A stretch of DNA of 64,000 nucleotides, from assembly GCF_037975245.1 (NCBI RefSeq), contig NC_092571.1, forward strand, positions 25,932,564-25,996,563. The letters run 5' to 3'. The DNA comes from Apostichopus japonicus. Lineage: Eukaryota; Echinodermata; Holothuroidea; Aspidochirotida; Stichopodidae. Shown here piece after piece: positions 50,501 to 63,418 of this stretch. The notes below the pieces were generated by a model. The model searched no databases. It saw only the letters and a program-made list of their open reading frames with translations, and was not told the DNA's origin. The translations under genes were made by a program, and so were the position numbers. Each line of letters begins with the position of its first letter. Position 1 is the first letter of the stretch.

Positions 50501-53500
50501 TTGCACTGGGTGGTTCGAGCCCCGGTGATGACGTCTTTTGTCGATCTTTTACAACTCTCGCTTGCATTAGCAGCCTTAACTATTAAATAATCAGCTAATA
50601 TCTCAGCCGATACAGTGGCCGGACGGCTTGGCGCACTGTAGTAGCTGTAGAGGGAGACTCTCTTTTGCACTGGGTGGTTCGAGCCCCGGTGATGACGTCT
50701 TTTGTCGATCTTTTACAACTCTCGCTTGCATTAGGAGCCTTAACTATTAAATAATCAGCTAATATCTCAGCCGATACAGTGGCCGGACGGCTTGGCGCAC
50801 TGTAATAGCTGTAGAGGGAGACTCTCTTTTGCACTGGGTGGTTCGAGCCCCGGTGATGACGTCTTTTGTCGATCTTTTACAACTCTCGCTTGCATTAGGA
50901 GCCTTAACTATTAAATAATCAGCTAATATCTCAGCCGATACAGTGGCCGGACGGCTTGGCGCACTGTAATAGCTGTAGAGCGAGACTCTCTTTTGCACTG
51001 GGTGGTTCGAACCCCGGTGATGACGTCTTTTGCCGATCTTTTACAACTCTCGCTTGCATTAGGAGCCTTAACTATTAAATAATCAGCTAATATCTCAGCC
51101 GATACAGTGGCCGGACGGCTTGGCGCACTGTAGTAGCTGTAGAGGGAGACTCTCTTTTGCACTGGGTGGTTCGAGCCCCGGTGATGACGTCTTTTGTCGA
51201 TCTTTTACAACTCTCGCTTGCATTAGGAGCCTTAACTATTAAATAATCAGCTAATATCTCAGCCGATACAGTGGCCGGACGGCTTGGCGCACTGTAATAG
51301 CTGTAGAGCGAGACTCTCTTTTGCACTGGGTGGTTCGAACCCCGGTGATGACGTCTTTTGCCGATCTTTTACAACTCTCGCTTGCATTAGGAGCCTTAAC
51401 TATTAAATAATCAGCTAATATCTCAGCCGATACAGTGGCCGGACGGCTTGGCGCACTGTAGTAGCTGTAGAGCGAGACTCTCTTTTGCACTCGGTGGTTC
51501 GAGCCCCGGTGATGACGTCTTTTGCCGATCTTTTACAACTCTCGCTTGCATTAGGAGCCTTAACTATTAAATAATCAGCTAATATCTCAGCCGACACATT
51601 GGCCGGACGGCTTGGCGCACTGTAATAGCTGTAGAGGGAGACTCTCTTTTGCACTCGGTGGTTCGAGCCCCGGTGATGACGTCTTTTGCCGATCTTTTAC
51701 AACTCTCGCTTGCATTAGGAGCCTTAACTATTAAATAATCAGCTAATATCTCAGCCGACACAGTGGCCGGACGGCTTGGCGCACTGTAATAGCTGTAGAG
51801 CGAGACTCTCTTTTGCACTCGGTGGTTCGAGCCCCGGTGATGACGTCTTTTGCCGATCTTTTACAACTCTCGCTTGCATTAGGAGCCTTAACTATTAAAT
51901 AATCAGCTAACATCTCAGCCGATACAGTGGCCGGACGGCTTGGCGCACTGTAGTAGCTGTAGAGCGAGACTCTCTTTTGCACTCGGTGGTTCGAGCCCCG
52001 GTGATGAGGTATTTTGCCGATCTTTTACAACTCTCGCTTGCATTAGGAGCCTTAACTATTAAATAATCAGCTAATATCTCAGCCGATACAGTGGCCGGAC
52101 GGCTTGGCGCACGGTAGTAGTTGTAGAGCGAGACTCTCTTTTGCACTCGGTGGTTCGAGCCCCGGTGATGACGTCTTTTGCCGATCTTTTACAACTCTCG
52201 CTTGCATTAGGAGCCTTAACTATTAAAAAATCAGCTAATATCTCAGCCGATACAGTGGCCGGACGGCTTGGCGCACTGTAGTAGCTGTAGAGCGAGACTC
52301 TCTTTTGCACTCGGTGGTTCGAGCCCCGGTGATGACGTCTTTTGCCGATCTTTTACAACTCTCGCTTGCATTAGGAGCCTTAACTATTAAATAATCAGCT
52401 AACATCTCAGCCGATACAGTGGCCGGACGGCTTGGCGCACTGTAGTAGCTGTAGAGCGAGACTCTCTTTTGCACTCGGTGGTTCGAGCCCCGGTGATGAC
52501 GTCTTTTGCCGATCTTTTACAACTCTCGCTTGCATTAGGAGCCTTAACTATTAAGTAATCAGCTAATATCTCAGCCGATACAGTGGCCGGACGGCTTGGC
52601 GCACTGTAATAGCTGTAGAGCGAGACTCTCTTTTGCACTCGGTGGTTCGAGCCCCGGTGATGACGTCTTTTGCCGATCTTTTACAACTCTCGCTTGCATT
52701 AGGAGCCTTAACTATTAAATAATCAGCTAATATCTCAGCCGATACAGTGGCCGGACGGCTTGGCGCACTGTAATAGCTGTAGAGCGAGACTCTCTTTTGC
52801 ACTGGGTGGTTCGAGCCCCGGTGATGACGTCTTTTGTCGATCTTTTACAACTCTCGCTTGCATTAGCAGCCTTAACTATTAAATAATCAGCTAATATCTC
52901 AGCCGATACAGTGGCCGGACGGCTTGGCGCATTGTAGTAGCTGTAGAGCGAGACTCTCTTTTGCACTCGGTGGTTCGAGCCCCGGTGATGACGTCTTTTG
53001 CCGATCTTTTACAACTCTCGCTTGCATTAGGAGCCTTAACTATTAAATAATCAGCTAATATCTCAGCCGACACAGTGGCCGGACGGCTTGGCGCACTGTA
53101 ATAGCTGTAGAGGGAGACTCTCTTTTGCACTCGGTGGTTCGAGCCCCGGTGATGACGTCTTTTGCCGATCTTTTACAACTCTCGCTTGCATTAGGAGCCT
53201 TAACTATTAAATAATCAGCTAATATCTCAGCCGATACAGTGGCCGGACGGCTTGGCGCACTGTAATAGCTGTAGAGCGAGACTCTCTTTTGCACTGGGTG
53301 GTTCGAACCCCGGTGATGACGTCTTTTGCCGATCTTTTACAACTCTCGCTTGCATTAGGAGCCTTAACTATTAAATAATCAGCTAATATCTCAGCCGATG
53401 CAGTGGCCGGACGGCTTGGCGCACTGTAATAGCTGTAGAGCGAGACTCTCTTTTGCACTGGGTGGTTCGAACCCCGGTGATGACGTCTTTTGCCGATCTT

Positions 53501-56500
53501 TAACAACTCTCGCTTGCATTAGGAGCCTTAACTATTAAATAATCAGCTAATATCTCAGCCGATGCAGTGGCCGGACGGCTTGGCGCACTGTAATAGCTGT
53601 AGAGCGAGACTCTCTTTTGCACTCGGTGGTTCGAGCCCCGGTGATGACGTCTTTTGCCGATCTTTTACAACTCTCGCTTGCATTAGGAGCCTTAACTATT
53701 AAATAATCAGCTAAGATCTCAGCCGATGCAGTGGCCGGACGGCTTGGCGCACTGTAATAGCTGTAGAGCGAGACTCTCTTTTGCACTCGGTGGTTCGAGC
53801 CCCGGTGATGACGTCTTTTGCCGATCTTTTACAACTCTCGCTTGCATTAGGAGCCTTAACTATTAAATAATCAGCTAATATCTCAGCCGATACAGTGGCC
53901 GGACGGCTTGGCGCATTGTAGTAGCTGTAGAGCGAGACTCTCTTTTGCACTCGGTGGTTCGAGCCCCGGTGATGACGTCTTTTGCCGATCTTTTACAACT
54001 CTCGCTTGCATTAGGAGCCTTAACTATTAAATAATCAGCTAATATCTCAGCCGACACAGTGGCCGGACGGCTTGGCGCACTGTAATAGCTGTAGAGGGAG
54101 ACTCTCTTTTGCACTCGGTGGTTCGAGCCCCGGTGATGACGTCTTTTGCCGATCTTTTACAACTCTCGCTTGCATTAGGAGCCTTAACTATTAAATAATC
54201 AGCTAATATCTCAGCCGACACAGTGGCCGGACGGCTTGGCGCACTGTAATAGCTGTAGAGCGAGACTCTCTTTTGCACTCGGTGGTTCGAGCCCCGGTGA
54301 TGACGTCTTTTGCCGATCTTTTACAACTCTCGCTTGCATTAGGAGCCTTAACTATTAAATAATCAGCTAACATCTCAGCCGATACAGTGGCCGGACGGCT
54401 TGGCGCACTGTAGTAGCTGTAGAGCGAGACTCTCTTTTGCACTCGGTGGTTCGAGCCCCGGTGATGACGTCTTTTGCCGATCTTTTACAACTCTCGCTTG
54501 CATTAGGAGCCTTAACTATTAAATAATCAGCTAACATCTCAGCCGATACAGTGGCCGGACGGCTTGGCGCACTGTAGTAGCTGTAGAGCGAGACTCTCTT
54601 TTGCACTCGGTGGTTCGAGCCCCGGTGATGACGTCTTTTGCCGATCTTTTACAACTCTCGCTTGCATTAGGAGCCTTAACTATTAAATAATCAGCTAATA
54701 TCTCAGCCGATGCAGTGGCCGGACGGCTTGGCGCACTGTAATAGCTGTAGAGCGAGACTCTCTTTTGCACTGGGTGGTTCGAACCCCGGTGATGACGTCT
54801 TTTGCCGATCTTTAACAACTCTCGCTTGCATTAGGAGCCTTAACTATTAAATAATCAGCTAATATCTCAGCCGATGCAGTGGCCGGACGGCTTGGCGCAC
54901 TGTAATAGCTGTAGAGCGAGACTCTCTTTTGCACTGGTTGGTTCGAACCCCGGTGATGACGTCTTTTGCCGATCTTTAACAACTCTCGCTTGCATTAGGA
55001 GCCTTAACTATTAAATAATCAGCTAACATCTCAGCCGATACAGTGGCCGGACGGCTTGGCGCACTGTAGTAGCTGTAGAGCGAGACTCTCTTTTGCACTG
55101 GGTGGTTCGAACCCCGGTGATGACGTCTTTTGCCGATCTTTAACAACTCTCGCTTGCATTAGGAGCCTTAACTATTAAATAATCAGCTAATATCTCAGCC
55201 GATGCAGTGGCCGGACGGCTTGGCGCACTGTTGTAGCTGTAGAGCGAGACTCTCTTTTGCACTCGGTGGTTCGAGCCCCGGTGATGACGTCTTTTGCCGA
55301 TCTTTTACAACTCTCGCTTGCATTAGGAGCCTTAACTATTAAATAATCAGCTAATATCTCAGCCGATACAGTGGCCGGACGGCTTGGCGCACTGTAGTAG
55401 CTGTAGAGCGAGACTCTCTTTTGCACTCGGTGGTTCGAGCCCCGGTGATGACGTCTTTTGCCGATCTTTTACAACTCTCGCTTGCATTAGGAGCCTTAAC
55501 TATTAAATAATCAGCTAATATCTCAGCCGACACAGTGGCCGGACGGCTTGGCGCACTGTAATAGCTGTAGAGGGAGACTCTCTTTTGCACTCGGTGGTTC
55601 GAGCCCCGGTGATGACGTCTTTTGCCGATCTTTTACAACTCTCGCTTGCATTAGGAGCCTTAACTATTAAATAATCAGCTAATATCTCAGCCGACACAGT
55701 GGCCGGACGGCTTGGCGCACTGTAATAGCTGTAGAGGGAGACTCTCTTTTGCACTCGGTGGTTCGAGCCCCGGTGATGACGTCTTTTGCCGATCTTTTAC
55801 AACTCTCGCTTGCATTAGGAGCCTTAACTATTAAATAATCAGCTAACATCTCAGCCGATACAGTGGCCGGACGGCTTGGCGCACTGTAGTAGCTGTAGAG
55901 CGAGACTCTCTTTTGCACTCGGTGGTTCGAGCCCCGGTGATGACGTCTTTTGCCGATCTTTTACAACTCTCGCTTGCATTAGGAGCCTTAACTATTAAAT
56001 AATCAGCTAATATCTCAGCCGATACAGTGGCCGGACGGCTTGGCGCACGGTAGTAGTTGTAGAGCGAGACTCTCTTTTGCACTCGGTGGTTCGAGCCCCG
56101 GTGATGACGTCTTTTGCCGATCTTTTACAACTCTCGCTTGCATTAGGAGCCTTAACTATTAAAAAATCAGCTAATATCTCAGCCGATACAGTGGCCGGAC
56201 GGCTTGGCGCACTGTAGTAGCTGTAGAGCGAGACTCTCTTTTGCACTCGGTGGTTCGAGCCCCGGTGATGACGTCTTTTGTCGATCTTTTACAACTCTCG
56301 CTTGCATTAGGAGCCTTAACTATTAAATAATCAGCTAATATCTCAGCCGATACAGTGGCCGGACGGCTTGGCGCACTGTAATAGCTGTAGAGCGAGACTC
56401 TCTTTTGCACTGGGTGGTTCGAACCCCGGTGATGACGTCTTTTGCCGATCTTTTACAACTCTCGCTTGCATTAGGAGCCTTAACTATTAAATAATCAGCT

Positions 56501-56799
56501 AATATCTCAGCCGATGCAGTGGCCGGACGGCTTGGCGCACTGTAATAGCTGTAGAGCGAGACTCTCTTTTGCACTGGGTGGTTCGAACCCCGGTGATGAC
56601 GTCTTTTGCCGATCTTTAACAACTCTCGCTTGCATTAGGAGCCTTAACTATTAAATAATCAGCTAATATCTCAGCCGATGCAGTGGCCGGACGGCTTGGC
56701 GCACTGTAATAGCTGTAGAGCGAGACTCTCTTTTGCACTGGGTGGTTCGAACCCCGGTGATGACGTCTTTTGCCGATCTTTAACAACTCTCGCTTGCAT

Positions 56800-59700
56800 T
56801 AGGAGCCTAAACTATTAAATAATCAGCTAATATCTCAGCCGATGCAGTGGCCGGACGGCTTGGCGCACTGTAATAGCTGTAGAGCGAGACTCTCTTTTGC
56901 ACTCGGTGGTTCGAGCCCCGGTGATGACGTCTTTTGCCGATCTTTTACAACTCTCGCTTGCATTGGCAGCCTTAACTATTAAATAATCAGCTAATATCTC
57001 AGCCGATGCAGTGGCCGGACGGCTTGGCGCACTGTAATAGCTGTAGAGCGAGACTCTCTTTTGCACTCGGTGGTTCGAACCCCGGTGATGACGTCTTTTG
57101 CCGATCTTTTACAACTCTCGCTTGCATTAGGAGCCTTAACTATTAAATAATCAGCTAATATCTCAGCCGATGCAGTGGCCGGACGGCTTGGCGCACTGTA
57201 ATAGCTGTAGAGCGAGACTCTCTTTTGCACTGGGTGGTTCGAACCCCGGTGATGACGTCTTTTGCCGATCTTTAACAACTCTCGCTTGCATTAGGAGCCT
57301 TAACTATTAAATAATCAGCTAATATCTCAGCCGATGCAGTGGCCGGACGGCTTGGCGCACTGTAATAGCTGTAGAGCGAGACTCTCTTTTGCACTGGGTG
57401 GTTCGAACTCCGGTGATGACGTCTTTTGCCGATCTTTAACAACTCTCGCTTGCATTAGGAGCCTTAACTATTAAATAATCAGCTAATATCTCAGCCGATG
57501 CAGTGGCCGGACGGCTTGGCGCACTGTAATAGCTGTAGAGCGAGACTCTCTTTTGCACTCGGTGGTTCGAGCCCCGGTGATGACGTCTTTTGCCGATCTT
57601 TTACAACTCTCGCTTGCATTGGCAGCCTTAACTATTAAATAATCAGCTAATATCTCAGCCGATGCAGTGGCCGGACGGCTTGGCGCACTGTAATAGCTGT
57701 AGAGCGAGACTCTCTTTTGCACTCGGTGGTTCGAGCCCCGGTGATGACGTCTTTTGCCGATCTTTTACAACTCTCGCTTGCATTAGGAGCCTTAACTATT
57801 AAATAATCAGCTAATATCTCAGCCGATACAGTGGCCGGACGGCTTGGCGCACTGTAATAGCTGTAGAGCGAGACTCTCTTTGCACTCGGTGGTTCGAGCC
57901 CCGGTGATGACGTCTTTTGCCGATCTTTTACAACTCTCGCTTGCATTAGGAGCCTTAACTATTAAATAATCAGCTAACATCTCAGCCGATACAGTGGCCG
58001 GACGGCTTGGCGCACTGTAGTAGCTGTAGAGCGAGACTCTCTTTTGCACTCGGTGGTTCGAGCCCCGGTGATGACGTCTTTTGCCGATCTTTTACAACTC
58101 TCGCTTGCATTAGGAGCCTTAACTATTAAATAATCAGCTAATATCTCAGCCGATACAGTGGCCGGACGGCTTGGCGCACTGTAATAGCTGTAGAGCGAGA
58201 CTCTCGTTTGCACTGGGTGGTTCGAGCCCCGGTGATGACGTCTTTTGCCGATCTTTTACAACTCTCGCTTGCATTAGGAGCCTTAACTATTAAATAATCA
58301 GCTAATATCTCAGCCGACACAGTGGCCGGACGGCTTGGCGCACTGTAATAGCTGTAGAGCGAGACTCTCTTTTGCACTGGGTGGTTCGAGCCCCGGTGAT
58401 GACGTCTTTTGCCGATCTTTTACAACTCTCGCTTGCATTAGGAGCCTTAACTATTAAATAATCAGCTAATATCTCAGCCGACACAGTGGCCGGACGGCTT
58501 GGCGCACTGTAATAGCTGTAGAGCGAGACTCTCGTTTGCACTCGGTGGTTCGAGCCCCGGTGATGACGTCTTTTGCCGATCTTTTACAACTCTCGCTTGC
58601 ATTAGGAGCCTTAACTATTAAATAATCAGCTAATATCTCAGCCGATACAGTGGCCGGACGGCTTGGCGCACTGTAGTAGCTGTAGATCGAGACTCTCTTT
58701 TGCACCCGGTGGTTCGAGCCCCGGTGATGACGTCTTTTGCCGATCTTTTACAACTCTCGCTTGCATTAGGAGCCTTAACTATTAAATAATCAGCTAATAT
58801 CTCAGCCGATACAGTGGCCGGACGGCTTGGCGCACTGTAGTAGCTGTAGAGCGAGACTCTCTTTTGCACTCGGTGGTTCGAGCCCCGGTGATGACGTCTT
58901 TTGCCGATCTTTTACAACTCTCGCTTGCATTAGGAGCCTTAACTATTAAATAATCAGCTAATATCTCAGCCGATACAGTGGCCGGACGGCTTGGCGCACT
59001 GTAGTAGCTGTAGAGGGAGACTCTCTTTTGCACTGGGTGGTTCGAGCCCCGGTGATGACGTCTTTTGCCGATCTTTTACAACTCTCGCTTGCATTAGGAG
59101 CCTTAACTATTAAATAATCAGCTAATATCTCAGCCGATACAGTGGCCGGACGGCTTGGCGCACTGTAATAGCTGTAGAGCGAGACTCTCTTTTGCACTGG
59201 GTGGTTCGAACCCCGGTGATGACGTCTTTTGCCGATCTTTTACAACTCTCGCTTGCATTAGGAGCCTTAACTATTAAATAATCAGCTAATATCTCAGCCG
59301 ATGCAGTGGCCGGACGGCTTGGCGCACTGTAATAGCTGTAGAGCGAGACTCTCTTTTGCACTGGGTGGTTCGAACCCCGGTGATGACGTCTTTTGCCGAT
59401 CTTTAACAACTCTCGCTTGCATTAGGAGCCTAAACTATTAAATAATCAGCTAATATCTCAGCCGATGCAGTGGCCGGACGGCTTGGCGCACTGTAATAGC
59501 TGTAGAGCGAGACTCTCTTTTGCACTCGGTGGTTCGAGCCCCGGTGATGACGTCTTTTGCCGATCTTTTACAACTCTCGCTTGCATTGGCAGCCTTAACT
59601 ATTAAATAATCAGCTAATATCTCAGCCGATGCAGTGGCCGGACGGCTTGGCGCACTGTAATAGCTGTAGAGCGAGACTCTCTTTTGCACTGGGTGGTTCG

Positions 59701-62700
59701 AGCCCCGGTGATGACGTCTTTTGCCGATCTTTTACAACTCTCGCTTGCATTAGGAGCCTTAACTATTAAATAATCAGCTAATATCTCAGCCGACACAGTG
59801 GCCGGACGGCTTGGCGCACTGTAATAGCTGTAGAGCGAGACTCTCTTTTGCACTGGGTGGTTCGAGCCCCGGTGATGACGTCTTTTGCCGATCTTTTACA
59901 ACTCTCGCTTGCATTAGGAGCCTTAACTATTAAATAATCAGCTAATATCTCAGCCGACACAGTGGCCGGACGGCTTGGCGCACTGTAATAGCTGTAGAGC
60001 GAGACTCTCGTTTGCACTCGGTGGTTCGAGCCCCGGTGATGACGTCTTTTGCCGATCTTTTACAACTCTCGCTTGCATTAGGAGCCTTAACTATTAAATA
60101 ATCAGCTAATATCTCAGCCGATACAGTGGCCGGACGGCTTGGCGCACTGTAGTAGCTGTAGATCGAGACTCTCTTTTGCACCCGGTGGTTCGAGCCCCGG
60201 TGATGACGTCTTTTGCCGATCTTTTACAACTCTCGCTTGCATTAGGAGCCTTAACTATTAAATAATCAGCTAATATCTCAGCCGATACAGTGGCCGGACG
60301 GCTTGGCGCACTGTAGTAGCTGTAGAGCGAGACTCTCTTTTGCACTCGGTGGTTCGAGCCCCGGTGATGACGTCTTTTGCCGATCTTTTACAACTCTCGC
60401 TTGCATTAGGAGCCTTAACTATTAAATAATCAGCTAATATCTCAGCCGATACAGTGGCCGGACGGCTTGGCGCACTGTAGTAGCTGTAGAGGGAGACTCT
60501 CTTTTGCACTGGGTGGTTCGAGCCCCGGTGATGACGTCTTTTGCCGATCTTTTACAACTCTCGCTTGCATTAGGAGCCTTAACTATTAAATAATCAGCTA
60601 ATATCTCAGCCGATACAGTGGCCGGACGGCTTGGCGCACTGTAATAGCTGTAGAGCGAGACTCTCTTTTGCACTGGGTGGTTCGAACCCCGGTGATGACG
60701 TCTTTTGCCGATCTTTTACAACTCTCGCTTGCATTAGGAGCCTTAACTATTAAATAATCAGCTAATATCTCAGCCGATGCAGTGGCCGGACGGCTTGGCG
60801 CACTGTAATAGCTGTAGAGCGAGACTCTCTTTTGCACTGGGTGGTTCGAACCCCGGTGATGACGTCTTTTGCCGATCTTTAACAACTCTCGCTTGCATTA
60901 GGAGCCTAAACTATTAAATAATCAGCTAATATCTCAGCCGATGCAGTGGCCGGACGGCTTGGCGCACTGTAATAGCTGTAGAGCGAGACTCTCTTTTGCA
61001 CTCGGTGGTTCGAGCCCCGGTGATGACGTCTTTTGCCGATCTTTTACAACTCTCGCTTGCATTGGCAGCCTTAACTATTAAATAATCAGCTAATATCTCA
61101 GCCGATGCAGTGGCCGGACGGCTTGGCGCACTGTAATAGCTGTAGAGCGAGACTCTCTTTTGCACTCGGTGGTTCGAACCCCGGTGATGACGTCTTTTGC
61201 CGATCTTTTACAACTCTCGCTTGCATTAGGAGCCTTAACTATTAAATAATCAGCTAATATCTCAGCCGATGCAGTGGCCGGACGGCTTGGCGCACTGTAA
61301 TAGCTGTAGAGCGAGACTCTCTTTTGCACTGGGTGGTTCGAACCCCGGTGATGACGTCTTTTGCCGATCTTTAACAACTCTCGCTTGCATTAGGAGCCTT
61401 AACTATTAAATAATCAGCTAATATCTCAGCCGATGCAGTGGCCGGACGGCTTGGCGCACTGTAATAGCTGTAGAGCGAGACTCTCTTTTGCACTGGGTGG
61501 TTCGAACCCCGGTGATGACGTCTTTTGCCGATCTTTAACAACTCTCGCTTGCATTAGGAGCCTTAACTATTAAATAATCAGCTAATATCTCAGCCGATGC
61601 AGTGGCCGGACGGCTTGGCGCACTGTAATAGCTGTAGAGCGAGACTCTCTTTTGCACTCGGTGGTTCGAGCCCCGGTGATGACGTCTTTTGCCGATCTTT
61701 TACAACTCTCGCTTGCATTGGCAGCCTTAACTATTAAATAATCAGCTAATATCTCAGCCGATGCAGTGGCCGGACGGCTTGGCGCACTGTAATAGCTGTA
61801 GAGCGAGACTCTCTTTTGCACTCGGTGGTTCGAGCCCCGGTGATGACGTCTTTTGCCGATCTTTTACAACTCTCGCTTGCATTAGGAGCCTTAACTATTA
61901 AATAATCAGCTAATATCTCAGCCGATACAGTGGCCGGACGGCTTGGCGCACTGTAATAGCTGTAGAGCGAGACTCTCTTTGCACTCGGTGGTTCGAGCCC
62001 CGGTGATGACGTCTTTTGCCGATCTTTTACAACTCTCGCTTGCATTAGGAGCCTTAACTATTAAATAATCAGCTAACATCTCAGCCGATACAGTGGCCGG
62101 ACGGCTTGGCGCACTGTAGTAGCTGTAGAGCGAGACTCTCTTTTGCACTCGGTGGTTCGAGCCCCGGTGATGACGTCTTTTGCCGATCTTTTACAACTCT
62201 CGCTTGCATTAGGAGCCTTAACTATTAAATAATCAGCTAATATCTCAGCCGATACAGTGGCCGGACGGCTTGGCGCACTGTAATAGCTGTAGAGCGAGAC
62301 TCTCGTTTGCACTGGGTGGTTCGAGCCCCGGTGATGACGTCTTTTGCCGATCTTTTACAACTCTCGCTTGCATTAGGAGCCTTAACTATTAAATAATCAG
62401 CTAATATCTCAGCCGACACAGTGGCCGGACGGCTTGGCGCACTGTAATAGCTGTAGAGCGAGACTCTCTTTTGCACTGGGTGGTTCGAGCCCCGGTGATG
62501 ACGTCTTTTGCCGATCTTTTACAACTCTCGCTTGCATTAGGAGCCTTAACTATTAAATAATCAGCTAATATCTCAGCCGACACAGTGGCCGGACGGCTTG
62601 GCGCACTGTAATAGCTGTAGAGCGAGACTCTCGTTTGCACTCGGTGGTTCGAGCCCCGGTGATGACGTCTTTTGCCGATCTTTTACAACTCTCGCTTGCA

Positions 62701-62938
62701 TTAGGAGCCTTAACTATTAAATAATCAGCTAATATCTCAGCCGATACAGTGGCCGGACGGCTTGGCGCACTGTAGTAGCTGTAGATCGAGACTCTCTTTT
62801 GCACCCGGTGGTTCGAGCCCCGGTGATGACGTCTTTTGCCGATCTTTTACAACTCTCGCTTGCATTAGGAGCCTTAACTATTAAATAATCAGCTAATATC
62901 TCAGCCGATACAGTGGCCGGACGGCTTGGCGCACTGTA
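56800..62938 (+). repeat. Array B 25-unit and 9-unit nested duplications
   Basis: About 56800-58838 matches about 60899-62937 at 4099 bp (25 units less 1 bp), sharing GAGCCTAAACTATT, the CTCTCTTTGCAC 1 bp deletion, and CGGTGG-TTCGAACC. Inside this, about 58.2-59.6 kb matches about 59.7-61.1 kb at 1476 bp (9 units), sharing GCACCCGGTGG and GTAGATCGAGAC. A further copy of those marks lies near 62775-62807. Confidence 0.8.
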
Positions 62939-63417
62939 ATAGCTGTAGAGCGAGACTCTCTTTTAAACTGGGTGGTTCGAACCCCGGTGATGAGGTCTTT
63001 TGCCGATCTTTTACAACTCTCGCTTGCATTAGGAGCCTTAACTATTAAATAATCAGCTAATATCTCAGCCGATACAGTGGCCGGACGGCTTGGCGCACTG
63101 TAATAGCTGTAGAGCGAGACTCTCTTTTAAACTGGGTGGTTCGAACCCCGGTGATGAGGTCTTTTGCCGATCTTTTACAACTCTCGCTTGCATTAGGAGC
63201 CTTAACTATTAAATAATCAGCTAATATCTCAGCCGATACAGTGGCCGGACGGCTTGGCGCACTGTAATAGCTGTAGAGCGAGACTCTCTTTTAAACTGGG
63301 TGGTTCGAACCCCGGTGATGAGGTCTTTTGCCGATCTTTTACAACTCTCGCTTGCATTAGGAGCCTTAACTATTAAATAATCAGCTAATATCTCAGCCGA
63401 TACAGTGGCCGGACGGC
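62926..63417 (+). repeat. Three identical variant units in array B
   Basis: Three successive 164 bp units (62926, 63090 and 63254) appear identical. They differ from the rest by CTTTTAAACTGGG in place of CTTTTGCACTGGG and by GATGAGGTC in place of GATGACGTC. The GAGGTC change also occurs alone in the last two units (near 63813 and 63976). This is a very recent local triplication. Confidence 0.85.
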
Positions 63418-63418
63418 T
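63395..63418. repeat. Inverted repeat upstream of the tRNA-like segment, representative
   Basis: AGCCG (63395-63399) and CGGCT (63414-63418) are complementary over 5 bp with a 14 bp loop. They sit directly before the TTGGCGCACTG start of the tRNA-like half in essentially all units, with occasional arm mutations such as AACCG near 41597 and 43565. The stem is too short to claim structure with confidence. Confidence 0.5.

Larger units (their letters stand above)
39292..52930 (+). repeat. Array B superblock, copy 2
   Basis: Second, longer version of the superblock at about 25845-37360. Its extra length comes from internal tandem duplications (a 12-unit block near 39.9-43.8 kb and an overlapping 8/11-unit rearrangement near 43.7-46.9 kb), partly offset by losses. 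It ends near 52930, where unit variants stop matching. Confidence 0.7.
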
